Shown piece by piece: positions 15,666-20,928 of a stretch of DNA of 25,631 nt; position 1 is the first letter of the stretch; every line of letters starts with the position of its first letter. The stretch is taken from positions 1 to 25,631 of IMG/VR virus record IMGVR_UViG_3300029787_000290; one strand, given 5' to 3'. This DNA comes from a virus. Both the position numbers and the translations under genes were made by a program. The notes under the pieces were generated by a model, which was not told the origin of the DNA, ran no database searches, and saw only the letters and a program-made list of their open reading frames with translations.

Positions 15666-16323
15666 TAGTATCCTCGTATAGATTATTAAATGTGGTGAAA
15701 GGGTCTAGGTAGGATTCGTGTGACTCTGCTGAGTGAGTCCACTGTGAGGGTGTAAAATCAGGAGCACCTTCTCCTGTTACCCATAATGCAGGACTTGTTG
15801 CTCTAACTCTGTTATTAGGTAGTGCGACAATATTACCTGTCCACTTACCTGCATTCAACAAATACATTACATGTGATTGTTTATGTTGTGCAGGGTCATC
15901 TGCTATATCATGGTCTGTATAATCTACAGTAAACATATATCTAGCAGTATAGAACTCATTAGCTATCTTGCATATCCACGGAGAAGAACTAACTCTATCC
16001 ATAACTATAACACTATGGTTTCTAGATTCACAATCCCAAGGTTGACACAGATGGTCTTCCATTGGTTCTGCCCACTCATCTACAGGTATATCAGCCACTA
16101 GTGCTTGTATTGGCATTCTTGCCCACATTGCACCACCATGTACATTCTCTTCTTCTGTACATCCTGTGAAAACTACCTGAAAACTTAGTGACCTGTCAGG
16201 TATAGTATTAACTGCAAAAGCTAATGCGTGTAGGTATTCACCATGATAATCCATATGATTACAAGTGAACTCCTTACGTACCCAACATTTAAAATGTGGT
16301 ACGTTACTTATAAGATAAGACAT
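15619..16323 (-). CDS. Conserved marine-phage protein of unknown function (MSYLISNVPHFKCWVRKE)
   Basis: The protein has 234 aa. It opens with ISNVPHFKCWVRKEFTCNH, then YHGEYLHALAFAVNTIPDRS and LSFQVVFTGCTEE. The middle is rich in aromatic, His and Asp residues (MARMPIQALV-like segment; CQPWDCESRNHSVIVMDR). The C-terminal tail is disordered and basic (NGSKKKKQKHSKQSR). I know this family from marine phages near lysis or late hypothetical genes but not its function. The start is in a TAATG overlap with the upstream gene. Confidence 0.75.
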   Translation of the reverse strand: MSYLISNVPHFKCWVRKEFTCNHMDYHGEYLHALAFAVNTIPDRSLSFQVVFTGCTEEENVHGGAMWARMPIQALVADIPVDEWAEPMEDHLCQPWDCESRNHSVIVMDRVSSSPWICKIANEFYTARYMFTVDYTDHDIADDPAQHKQSHVMYLLNAGKWTGNIVALPNNRVRATSPALWVTGEGAPDFTPSQWTHSAESHESYLDPFTTFNNLYEDTNGSKKKKQKHSKQSR

Positions 16324-16655
16324 TATCTACGTCTAGCGGCTCCACCACGAGACATCATCTTTGTCTTCTTTTTCATTCCACCTTTAGCCATGTACTTTGT
16401 TTTCTTCATGCCACCTTTAGCCATGTATTTAGTTTTCTTTTTCATCATTCCACCTTTCATTGCCAAAGCTCTAGGCTTTGTTACACGTATTTTTTTATCC
16501 GTGGGTTTTTTCCTAGGCATCTTTTTTACAAAGAACTCCCTAATCATTCTTTCACCCTCTTCACCCGGATACTTTTTTAGAATCTTCTCACGTTCTCTTT
16601 TCATGTAGGATTCAAACTCTTTAATAGATTTTTTATTATCCATCTCTTTTGCCAT
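16323..16655 (-). CDS. Basic protein with C-terminal KTKYMAKGGM repeats
   Basis: The protein has 110 aa. Residues 1-65 are charged helices (IKEFESYMKREREKILKKY; GEEGERMIREFFVKKM). From about residue 70 it has repeats of KKKTKYMAKGGM, with two near-identical copies and two degenerate ones, ending SRGGAARRR. Lys/Gly/Met repeats of this kind occur at the ends of several marine phage proteins. A nucleic-acid or membrane-surface interaction is possible; function unknown. It is next to the lysine-rich 291-aa gene with a one-base gap. Confidence 0.7.
   Translation of the reverse strand: MAKEMDNKKSIKEFESYMKREREKILKKYPGEEGERMIREFFVKKMPRKKPTDKKIRVTKPRALAMKGGMMKKKTKYMAKGGMKKTKYMAKGGMKKKTKMMSRGGAARRR
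16378..16427. repeat. 33-bp-period coding tandem repeat
   Basis: The 17-bp string CCACCTTTAGCCATGTA occurs at 16378-16394 and 16411-16427, 33 bp apart, with a diverged third copy near 16450. It encodes the YMAKGGM unit of the 110-aa protein. The near-identity of the DNA suggests recent duplication or slippage. Confidence 0.75.
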
Positions 16656-16656
16656 G

Positions 16657-17532
16657 TTATTTACCTTTCTTTTTCTTTTTCATCATGTCTAATACTATCA
16701 TGACCATACCACCTTTACGATAGTCCATATTATTTATCTTAGGTTTCTTAGTCATGCCACCACCATACATATAACCCATCTTGTTACGTACTTGAGTAGG
16801 TAGTTTTCTTAGACCTGTTTGGTCAGCACTAGGCATTTTTAACCCCATACCACCTTGAGCCTTACTATTCTTAGCTCTTAGCTTTTTTAGTCTTTCTGCT
16901 AATTCTTTTGCAGTTAAACCTTTTTTTGCACCCCCTATAGAATCAGCAGGATTTTTAGGTTTAATATTTAACATAGCTTTTGTAAGATTTTTATTCTTTG
17001 CTAAATTAGCATCTCCTCTTCTGAGCATAGCATCTCTAACTTTAGCTTGTGCATCTACAAAGTCTCTATATTGATTTTGTGTATACTTACCTGATTTAAT
17101 TTTATCATACAAGTCTTTAACTTTATCTGCTGCTTTATCAAAACCTTTAGCAGGTCCTGCAGCTAAAAGCATTTGTTGTTTACCCTTGAAGTTACCTTCA
17201 GCTTTGTCAGCAAACAATCTATTTATTTTGCCTTTTTGGTCTTGACCTATATTTTTCTTTACCTTCTCTAGTCTTTTAATTCTAGGAGTGTCTAGCTTCT
17301 TTGCATCTTTTGCATCTCCCCTAGCAGGTCTAGCAGCTTTCTTCTCTGCAGCCATCTTAGGCGAACTAGCTTTCTTATCAGCCTTGTCTGCCTTTTTCTT
17401 ATCAGCTTCATCAGCTTTCTTCTTAACTTCTTCAAACTTCTTAGATTTAGTTTTTCCTTTAACTTCTCTAGTTCTGTCTTTTAAAGTTCTTTTTCTTCTA
17501 GTTATTTTAGATAATAAACTTGCTACTGCCAT
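16657..17532 (-). CDS. Lysine-rich protein of unknown function
   Basis: The protein has 291 aa. The N-terminus MAVASLLSKITRRKRTLKDR leads into a Lys/Ala/Asp block (about 35-65, repeated KKADEADKK and KADKADKK). A helical middle (AKGFDKAADKVKDLYDKIKS; DFVDAQAKVRDAM) and a Gly/Met/Lys C-terminus ending MKKKKKGK follow. The repeated KADKADKK resembles histone H1-like tails. No membrane segment or enzyme motif is seen. It may be related to the 232-aa protein at 12055-12753. DNA or RNA binding is inferred from charge only. Confidence 0.7.
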   Translation of the reverse strand: MAVASLLSKITRRKRTLKDRTREVKGKTKSKKFEEVKKKADEADKKKADKADKKASSPKMAAEKKAARPARGDAKDAKKLDTPRIKRLEKVKKNIGQDQKGKINRLFADKAEGNFKGKQQMLLAAGPAKGFDKAADKVKDLYDKIKSGKYTQNQYRDFVDAQAKVRDAMLRRGDANLAKNKNLTKAMLNIKPKNPADSIGGAKKGLTAKELAERLKKLRAKNSKAQGGMGLKMPSADQTGLRKLPTQVRNKMGYMYGGGMTKKPKINNMDYRKGGMVMIVLDMMKKKKKGK

Positions 17533-17536
17533 TTTA

Positions 17537-18085
17537 CTATCCCTTCTTTTTTAATTTATTGAGATAGTCTTTAAGAGACATACCTTTTAGTTCAGACTTA
17601 GTAACTGTGCTGTACTTCTTTCCTTTGTAAGTAAAGAACTTTCCTGTACCTAATTTTTTTCTAGCAGCACGAAAGGCAGCACCAAAAGAAGAAAACTTCT
17701 CTGTCTTCTTTGCAGGTGGCTTTGCACCTAAAGCACTCTTAGTTATATTTTTAGTTGTGGGAGCTTGACCTGTTGGTCTATTTCTTGCACCTAATGAACT
17801 CTTCTTAATAGTTCCTTTAGGAGCTTTTGGTGTTTTAGAATAATCTACCGAAGGATTCAGTCTAGATTTAGACTTCTGCATTCTTTTGCTTTTACCTGAT
17901 ATGGGTAATGCAGCAAGTTTGCTTGTTGGCTTTTTCTTAGCACGTGTTCTAACAATATCCTTTTCAGGACCCATTGTTTTCTTCTTAGCTAACTCTCTTT
18001 GTTTAGCTCTTTTCTTTTGTTGTGCGAGTATACGTTTTCTTTTTTCAAGATACGACTCATTCTTTGGTACTATTTTAATAGGCAT
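17537..18085 (-). CDS. Basic protein with C-terminal FGxAFRxARKKLGxGxFFxYKGKxY motif
   Basis: The protein has 182 aa and is strongly basic. The first two-thirds are low-complexity (Lys, Arg, Ser, Pro; repeated K-SxLGA units at about 96 and 118). The last 50 residues hold FGAAFRAARKKLGTGKFF and YKGKKYSTVTK, a small domain recurring at the C-termini of marine phage proteins. The order, disordered basic linker and then small globular domain, suggests a virion or nucleic-acid-associated protein. Function is not known. The gene abuts its neighbour upstream without a gap. Confidence 0.7.
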   Translation of the reverse strand: MPIKIVPKNESYLEKRKRILAQQKKRAKQRELAKKKTMGPEKDIVRTRAKKKPTSKLAALPISGKSKRMQKSKSRLNPSVDYSKTPKAPKGTIKKSSLGARNRPTGQAPTTKNITKSALGAKPPAKKTEKFSSFGAAFRAARKKLGTGKFFTYKGKKYSTVTKSELKGMSLKDYLNKLKKKG

Positions 18086-18391
18086 TTAACATCTCCATCT
18101 TTTTCTAGCTTGTCTTAATCGGCTATTCGGGTCTTTTGCAGCTTTAGGGAATTTTTTCATCTGACCTGCACTTCTAGCACAGTAAGACTTTCGCCTATTG
18201 GCTCTAGTTTTAGATGGACTCTTTTCTGTTACTGCTGTTTTTAGCTTACTGCCCGGGTTTTGCCTTTTATATTTAGCGACACCTTTTTTGGTCATCCCTG
18301 CACCAGTCTTAGTGGGTCGCATATCTCCACTCTTTTGAGTGAATCCTTTTAGTCCTCCACGTTTTGTGGGTTTCTTTCTTTTTTCTGCCAT
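18086..18391 (-). CDS. Conserved basic phage protein (SYCARSAGQMKKFPKAAKDP family)
   Basis: The protein has 101 aa. It has the hallmark GMTKKGVAKYKRQNPGSKLK and then SYCARSAGQMKKFPKAAKDP and SRLRQARKRWRC, which is strikingly constant in a family found in many aquatic phages. It is highly basic, with two Cys (one at the very end). The conserved Arg/Lys-rich core suggests nucleic-acid binding, but I know of no demonstrated function. It overlaps the upstream 84-aa gene by 43 bases. Confidence 0.8.
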   Translation of the reverse strand: MAEKRKKPTKRGGLKGFTQKSGDMRPTKTGAGMTKKGVAKYKRQNPGSKLKTAVTEKSPSKTRANRRKSYCARSAGQMKKFPKAAKDPNSRLRQARKRWRC

Positions 18392-18603
18392 GTTGTGTTT
18401 ATCTTACCTTCTAGGTCTTTTTCAACTTTCATACATTTGTATTTGACAGCTTCATAATTAGGCATATGTTCTGGTAATTCTGCTGCTATTTCATAAGCAC
18501 GTGTTATACATTGCTTTTTATTATTGTATGGTCCATATTCATCAACTAAAGTGTGGCACAATGGACTTCCTATGGCACATACGAGTACCCATGTCTCAAA
18601 CAT
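18349..18603 (-). CDS. Small protein with hydrophobic N-terminus and four Cys
   Basis: The protein has 84 aa. A short hydrophobic start (FETWVLVCAIGSPLC) is followed by DEYGPYNNKKQCITRAYEIA and MPNYEAVKYKCMKVE. The four Cys fall at positions that could form disulfides, and the N-terminal stretch could be an export or anchor signal. The family occurs as small hypothetical proteins in marine phages. The ATG overlaps the upstream stop by 8 bases. Function unknown. Confidence 0.66.
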   Translation of the reverse strand: MFETWVLVCAIGSPLCHTLVDEYGPYNNKKQCITRAYEIAAELPEHMPNYEAVKYKCMKVEKDLEGKINTTWQKKERNPQNVED

Positions 18604-18808
18604 CGTCTAACATCCCTTCATGTTTCATTGCATTCTCTACGTGCTTGAGTGTATAACGAACACCTGTATCTGCCTCAATGGCAGCACGTACATAAAACAC
18701 GGAACTATGAGGAATATGTAGGTCTTTTAGTTTGTTACTACGAACAGCATCATAAAATGCATCGAGCATATTCTCTGGTACATATAGTTTTACTGATTTT
18801 TTAGGCAT
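18596..18808 (-). CDS. First leftward gene; small hypothetical protein
   Basis: The product is 70 aa from ATG 18808 (a TTG two codons upstream is in frame). It contains KSVKLYVPENMLDAFYDAV and AAIEADTGVRYTLKHVENAM, probably two helical pieces around a short linker. It might be a small DNA-binding or regulatory protein, but no HTH is clear. No Shine-Dalgarno sequence is visible before the ATG, unlike most genes here. It is the first gene downstream of the leftward promoters and operator repeats at 18858-18958, so it is read first of the whole leftward block. Confidence 0.66.
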   Translation of the reverse strand: MPKKSVKLYVPENMLDAFYDAVRSNKLKDLHIPHSSVFYVRAAIEADTGVRYTLKHVENAMKHEGMLDDV

Positions 18809-18857
18809 TGTCAAGCACGAAATTAAATTAACTTACGGAGGCTTCTATTCTTTAGTA

Positions 18858-18928
18858 CATTTAAGTGTATCATATAAGTGTTTTTTATATATTAAGTTAT
18901 TATACATTTAAGTGTTTCATTTAAGTGT
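18858..18928. promoter_or_regulatory. Four operator-like repeats CATTTAAGTGT in two pairs
   Basis: CATTTAAGTGT occurs at 18858-18868, 18905-18915 and 18918-18928; CATATAAGTGT lies at 18871-18881. Within each pair the starts are 13 bp apart, and the pairs are 47 bp apart. With flanks the unit reads TACATTTAAGTGTA, close to a palindrome. The right-most copy covers the expected start site (about 18923) of the promoter at 18930-18958, so binding there would block leftward transcription. A related inverted ACACTTAA lies at 19052-19059. Confidence 0.65.
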
Positions 18929-18929
18929 A

Positions 18930-18958
18930 GTTATACCCCCACTCGGCATTTTTGTCAA
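18930..18958 (-). promoter_or_regulatory. Sigma70-like promoter of the leftward block
   Basis: On the minus strand TTGACA (18958-18953) is followed after 17 bp by TATAAC (18935-18930). The transcript would begin near 18923, within the operator-like repeats, about 115 nt before the first ATG. It is the proximal of two leftward promoters. Confidence 0.7.
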
Positions 18959-18983
18959 GAGCATTTTTTTCTACTCTTGTACG

Positions 18984-19012
18984 ATTATACCATACTTGTG
19001 ATATTAATGCAA
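18984..19012 (-). promoter_or_regulatory. Second, upstream leftward promoter
   Basis: On the minus strand TTGCAT (19012-19007), a 17-bp spacer ending in TGG, and TATAAT (18989-18984) make a good extended -10 promoter. It lies about 54 bp upstream of the first and would transcribe through it and the operator repeats. Confidence 0.6.
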
Positions 19013-19025
19013 CACTATTTATTAT
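18996..19025 (+). promoter_or_regulatory. Possible rightward promoter
   Basis: TTGTGA (18996-19001) and TATTAT (19020-19025) are separated by 18 bp. A start near 19032 would give a rightward transcript with a leader of about 475 nt carrying all the hairpins before the first gene. It overlaps the -35 of the upstream leftward promoter, so the two would compete. Confidence 0.3.
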
Positions 19026-19148
19026 ATATGTGTCAGTTACCCCTGTGGTTAACACTTAATTTTCCCCATCTGTGTAGATATTCATGCATACGTACCCCAT
19101 ACCCCCACCTGACCCATGCCCACCCCCCTGTCTGTTGTGTGTTTTGAG

Positions 19149-19189
19149 TGCGATATGTGTGTTTGATGTGCAGGAATATGCGATATGTG
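19149..19189. repeat. Direct repeat TGCGATATGTG, 30 bp apart
   Basis: TGCGATATGTG occurs at 19149-19159 and 19179-19189. The 30-bp spacing is about three helical turns, which would put bound proteins on one face of the DNA. It could be a regulator or replication-protein site. Confidence 0.5.
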
Positions 19190-19203
19190 GTGTATATGCA
19201 TTG

Positions 19204-19407
19204 ATTTTCTAAAGAAAATGTAGCAAATTCAATACTTTAGTATTGGTTGGAAACTCATTTACTATCAGTTGCCATGCTTTAGCATGAAAGACTGTGGTAT
19301 TTTTGCAACAAGCAGACTGTTGAAGAGGAGGAGTACAAAAAGGACTACCCCCCTAGGGTAGTATGGTCATTCCGATTGTCGGAAGCTCTAGATACTAAGA
19401 GTATCTA
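19204..19407 (+). other. Hairpin-filled leader of the rightward module
   Basis: Five perfect stem-loops besides the TTCCGA element lie here: 19204-19219 (7 bp), 19230-19245 (7 bp, CAATACT/AGTATTG), 19273-19286 (6 bp), 19344-19362 (7 bp, ACTACCC/GGGTAGT) and 19389-19407 (8 bp, TAGATACT/AGTATCTA). Loops are 2-5 nt. None has a following T-run, so they are not terminators. They look like the same class of element as those inside the genes downstream. Confidence 0.7.
19370..19384 (+). repeat. TTCCGA hairpin element, copy 1 (leader)
   Basis: TTCCGATTGTCGGAA: 6-bp stem, loop TTG. This copy lacks the usual ACC before and ACTTT after, and lies about 120 bp before the first rightward gene. Confidence 0.85.
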
Positions 19408-19416
19408 AAAGAATAC

Positions 19417-19446
19417 TTGACAGAAAGACTAAGGTTATAATATTTT
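19417..19446 (+). promoter_or_regulatory. Possible rightward promoter near first gene
   Basis: A perfect TTGACA (19417-19422) is followed by TATAAT after only 13 bp (19436-19441), too short for sigma70; TATTTT at 19441-19446 gives an 18-bp spacer. It could drive the rightward genes with a short leader, or be coincidental in AT-rich DNA. Confidence 0.35.
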
Positions 19447-19484
19447 AAAAACATCCCTTTATGGGTAAAATGTTTTTAAAATAT
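19440..19484 (+). promoter_or_regulatory. Long AT-rich hairpin before the first rightward gene
   Basis: A perfect 15-bp stem (ATATTTTAAAAACAT, 19440-19454, with its complement at 19470-19484) has an inner CCC/GGG stem in its apical part. It ends 10 bases before the AGGAG ribosome site of the gene at 19507. There is no T-run of the terminator kind; a 5' mRNA stabiliser or processing site is more likely. Confidence 0.75.
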
Positions 19485-19506
19485 ATATAACATAGGAGAA
19501 ACCAAC

Positions 19507-20118
19507 ATGGCTAAAAAACATTCCCTTCCAACTCAGTCAGAGCTAAAAGCTCAAGGTTCAAATCTAGCTAAGCTAGATGCTACAGAGACAAAGTCTCTCA
19601 AGGCTAAAACCACAAAGCTAGTTCATGACAAAGATAGTCTTGACTATCTACTTGGTCAGCTTCAAGTTAATATTCTCAAGATTGAGAATGTTAAGATAAT
19701 TAGCAAGGAACTTGCTAAGAAGTATGGAATTGCTTCTATTGAAGCAAGAAGAAGAAACGAATCAAAGATTCTGTTTCTAAAGTATGACGAAGTCATTGCT
19801 TGGCTAAAGTCTACTAGAAAGAGATATACTTCTCTTTCTGCTCTGCTCAAGGCATTTGCTAAAGCAAATAAGCCAAAGACAGAAGATAAGCCAAAGGCTT
19901 CTGATGAGACAAAGTCTCAAGAAGAGACAGAGTCTCAACCTTCCGACAGTTCGGAAACTAAAGAAGAACCAAAGGTTCAGAAGAAGCTAACAGCTTCTGA
20001 AGTAGCACTTGAAGTGCTAGTTCAACTAGAGATACATGGTATCTCACCAAAAGACTTTGCTAGAGAGTTTAACTCTCAGTACAAGGAACTTAAAGTTCCT
20101 TCACAGAAGGTAGCTTAA
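19507..20118 (+). CDS. 203-aa basic protein of unknown function; gene saturated with hairpins
   Basis: AGGAG lies 8 bases before the ATG. The protein is Lys/Ser/Glu-rich. Residues 1-65 are charged helical; about 60-115 form the most ordered part (KIISKELAKKYGIASIEARR; YDEVIAWLKSTRKRYTSLSA); 120-155 are a disordered acidic linker (ETKSQEETESQPSDSSETKE); the end is another short helical region (ASEVALEVLVQLEIHGISP). I do not recognise the family. The coding DNA holds 23 perfect short inverted repeats, many with loop AAA. A DNA-binding or structural early protein is possible, and the transcript itself may be a functional RNA. It is the first and probably most strongly expressed rightward gene. 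Confidence 0.75.
   Translation: MAKKHSLPTQSELKAQGSNLAKLDATETKSLKAKTTKLVHDKDSLDYLLGQLQVNILKIENVKIISKELAKKYGIASIEARRRNESKILFLKYDEVIAWLKSTRKRYTSLSALLKAFAKANKPKTEDKPKASDETKSQEETESQPSDSSETKEEPKVQKKLTASEVALEVLVQLEIHGISPKDFAREFNSQYKELKVPSQKVA
19941..19956 (+). repeat. TTCCGA hairpin element, copy 2 (inside a gene)
   Basis: TTCCGACAGTTCGGAA, 6-bp stem with 4-nt loop CAGT, lies in frame and encodes part of QPSDSSETK. The flanks ACC and ACT match the intergenic copies, so this is the same element carried within coding sequence, one base longer. Confidence 0.8.
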
Positions 20119-20127
20119 TGCTACCTT
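20107..20127 (+). terminator. Hairpin over the stop codon, followed by T-run
   Basis: AAGGTAGC (20107-20114) pairs with GCTACCTT (20120-20127); the loop TTAAT contains the TAA stop. The downstream TCTTTTT makes it resemble an intrinsic terminator, possibly partial, which would make the first gene the most abundant transcript of the module. Confidence 0.55.
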
Positions 20128-20132
20128 TCTTT

Positions 20133-20147
20133 TTAATCGGAGATTAA
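20133..20147 (+). promoter_or_regulatory. Ribosome-site hairpin of the 77-aa gene
   Basis: TTAATC and GATTAA form a 6-bp stem around loop GGA, which is the core of the Shine-Dalgarno sequence CGGAG, four bases before the ATG at 20151. The site is therefore held in or next to a hairpin loop. Confidence 0.7.
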
Positions 20148-20150
20148 TAT

Positions 20151-20384
20151 ATGGCTAAGATATTTAAAATTACAAAGAGTAATTTTGCTAAAAGAATAAA
20201 CCCTCATAAGAGGGTTCGTTCAAATTGGGTTGGTCATGAGAATGACCAAAAGAGATTAGAACCAATCATTTATGATTGTGGTGCTTTTGCTATCCAAAGA
20301 TTGAATCAAAAGTCTAAAGCACTTTTGGAGCATGAAGAAACTCTTCGAGTTTTACAAGAGTTTGAGGATTTATATAATAATTAA
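20151..20384 (+). CDS. 77-aa hypothetical protein
   Basis: The protein is basic at its N-terminus (MAKIFKITKSNFAKRINPHK), with YDCGAFAIQRLNQKSKALLE and a C-terminal helix HEETLRVLQEFEDLYNN. No known motif is recognised. The gene contains hairpins at AACCCTC/GAGGGTT, GGTCAT/ATGACC, CAATCAT/ATGATTG and AAACTC/GAGTTT. Its stop codon lies in the long AT-rich hairpin that follows. Ribosome site in a hairpin loop, see 20133-20147. Confidence 0.68.
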   Translation: MAKIFKITKSNFAKRINPHKRVRSNWVGHENDQKRLEPIIYDCGAFAIQRLNQKSKALLEHEETLRVLQEFEDLYNN

Positions 20385-20413
20385 ATATAGATATTTATGA
20401 TATATTTAATTAT
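20377..20413 (+). other. Long AT-rich hairpin over the stop of the 77-aa gene
   Basis: A perfect 13-bp stem (20377-20389 with 20401-20413) and an 11-nt loop cover the stop codon and sit just before the TTCCGA element. No terminator T-run follows. Confidence 0.75.
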
Positions 20414-20430
20414 ATATATTAACATTAACC

Positions 20431-20445
20431 TTCCGATTGTCGGAA
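20431..20445 (+). repeat. TTCCGA hairpin element, copy 3
   Basis: TTCCGATTGTCGGAA between the 77-aa and 63-aa genes, with ACC before and ACTTT after. The ribosome-site hairpin 20450-20460 (TTAC-GGA-GTAA) follows 4 bases later. Confidence 0.9.
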
Positions 20446-20449
20446 ACTT

Positions 20450-20460
20450 TTACGGAGTAA
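20450..20460 (+). promoter_or_regulatory. Ribosome-site hairpin of the 63-aa gene
   Basis: TTAC-GGA-GTAA places the Shine-Dalgarno core in a 3-nt loop of a 4-bp stem, four bases before the ATG at 20465. The stem alone is weak. Confidence 0.5.
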
Positions 20461-20464
20461 TATT

Positions 20465-20656
20465 ATGAAAATTACAAAAACTTCCCCTTTTAGTGGTAAC
20501 ACTAACGTCATGGAAATTGACGTAACTCAAGAGCAATTAAGCTCTTGGGAGAGTGGTGTTCTGATTCAGAATGCCATGCCGAATCTTTCGGCAGATGAAC
20601 GAGAGTTCATCATGACAGGGATTACCCCTGCCGAATGGGATAGTGCTTTTAATTAA
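20465..20656 (+). CDS. Conserved small marine-phage protein (MKITKTSPFSGNTNVMEIDV family)
   Basis: The protein has 63 aa: KITKTSPFSGNTNVMEIDVT, then EREFIMTGITPAEWDSAF. It belongs to a small family frequent in marine phage early regions, with conserved SPF.G..N.ME and REFI.TG..P.EW; function unknown to me. The 192-bp gene holds at least nine perfect hairpins, including TTAGTG/CACTAA, CAAGAGC/GCTCTTG, GCCGAA/TTCGGC and CAGGG/CCCTG. The last one (20642-20661, 7 bp) covers the stop codon. Confidence 0.78.
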   Translation: MKITKTSPFSGNTNVMEIDVTQEQLSSWESGVLIQNAMPNLSADEREFIMTGITPAEWDSAFN

Positions 20657-20670
20657 GCACTTCCCAAACC

Positions 20671-20685
20671 TTCCGATTGTCGGAA
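20671..20685 (+). repeat. TTCCGA hairpin element, copy 4
   Basis: TTCCGATTGTCGGAA with ACC before and ACTTT after, between the 63-aa and 72-aa genes. Confidence 0.9.
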
Positions 20686-20693
20686 ACTTTAAC

Positions 20694-20708
20694 TTAAACG
20701 GAGTTTAA
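20694..20708 (+). promoter_or_regulatory. Ribosome-site hairpin of the 72-aa membrane protein gene
   Basis: TTAAAC-GGA-GTTTAA: 6-bp stem with the Shine-Dalgarno core GGA(G) at the loop, directly before the ATG at 20710. It is the clearest example of the pattern. Confidence 0.7.
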
Positions 20709-20709
20709 A

Positions 20710-20928
20710 ATGAGCAAAAAGATTGATGGAATATTATTATTCCTTATAGGAATCCCTGTGTTTTTAATGGCATGGGTAACCCTTGGGGAAGCTGATGGGT
20801 ATTACATGAGCGAAGCTATAAACACCCCCTTCCCTTTAGGGATAACCTTCACAGTTCTTGTTGGAACTATGGGGTTGACTTTGTCAATAGCAGGATTATT
20901 AATAATTTTTAAATGGAGAAACGTATAA
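20710..20928 (+). CDS. 72-aa protein with two membrane helices
   Basis: The two hydrophobic segments are about residues 7-24 (ILLFLIGIPVFLMAWVTLG) and 46-68 (ITFTVLVGTMGLTLSIAGLL), joined by a loop with a few charges and ending in KWRNV. The topology is probably both ends inside. It is likely an inner-membrane protein acting early in infection; no family is recognised. Hairpins in the gene include GGAATA/TATTCC and ATTCC/GGAAT. Its stop overlaps the next ATG (TAATG). Confidence 0.72.
   Translation: MSKKIDGILLFLIGIPVFLMAWVTLGEADGYYMSEAINTPFPLGITFTVLVGTMGLTLSIAGLLIIFKWRNV

Larger units (their letters stand above)
18809..19506. other. Divergent intergenic control region and rightward leader
   Basis: About 700 bp without a convincing gene separates the leftward and rightward blocks. 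From left to right it holds operator-like repeats (18858-18928), two leftward promoters (18930-19012), a possible rightward promoter (18996-19025), a C-rich stretch (19093-19132), a direct repeat (19149-19189), and then a run of hairpins up to the first rightward gene. The lack of genes and the density of repeats also make this a candidate for a replication origin, which cannot be shown from sequence alone. Confidence 0.7.

Noticed and set aside
19362-19400. Eleven-codon leader peptide (MVIPIVGSSRY) over the first TTCCGA element
   Set aside because: No ribosome site lies at a usable distance before its ATG, and the sequence is explained by the hairpin.
19204-19484. Leader hairpins as intrinsic terminators or a riboswitch
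   Set aside because: None has a following T-run, and no conserved riboswitch core was recognised; the same kind of stems continue inside genes.
19553-19578. GGTTCAAATC followed by a palindrome, looking like a tRNA T-arm
   Set aside because: No acceptor, D or anticodon arms can be paired around it, and it lies in the open frame of the 203-aa gene; it is one of the many local hairpins.
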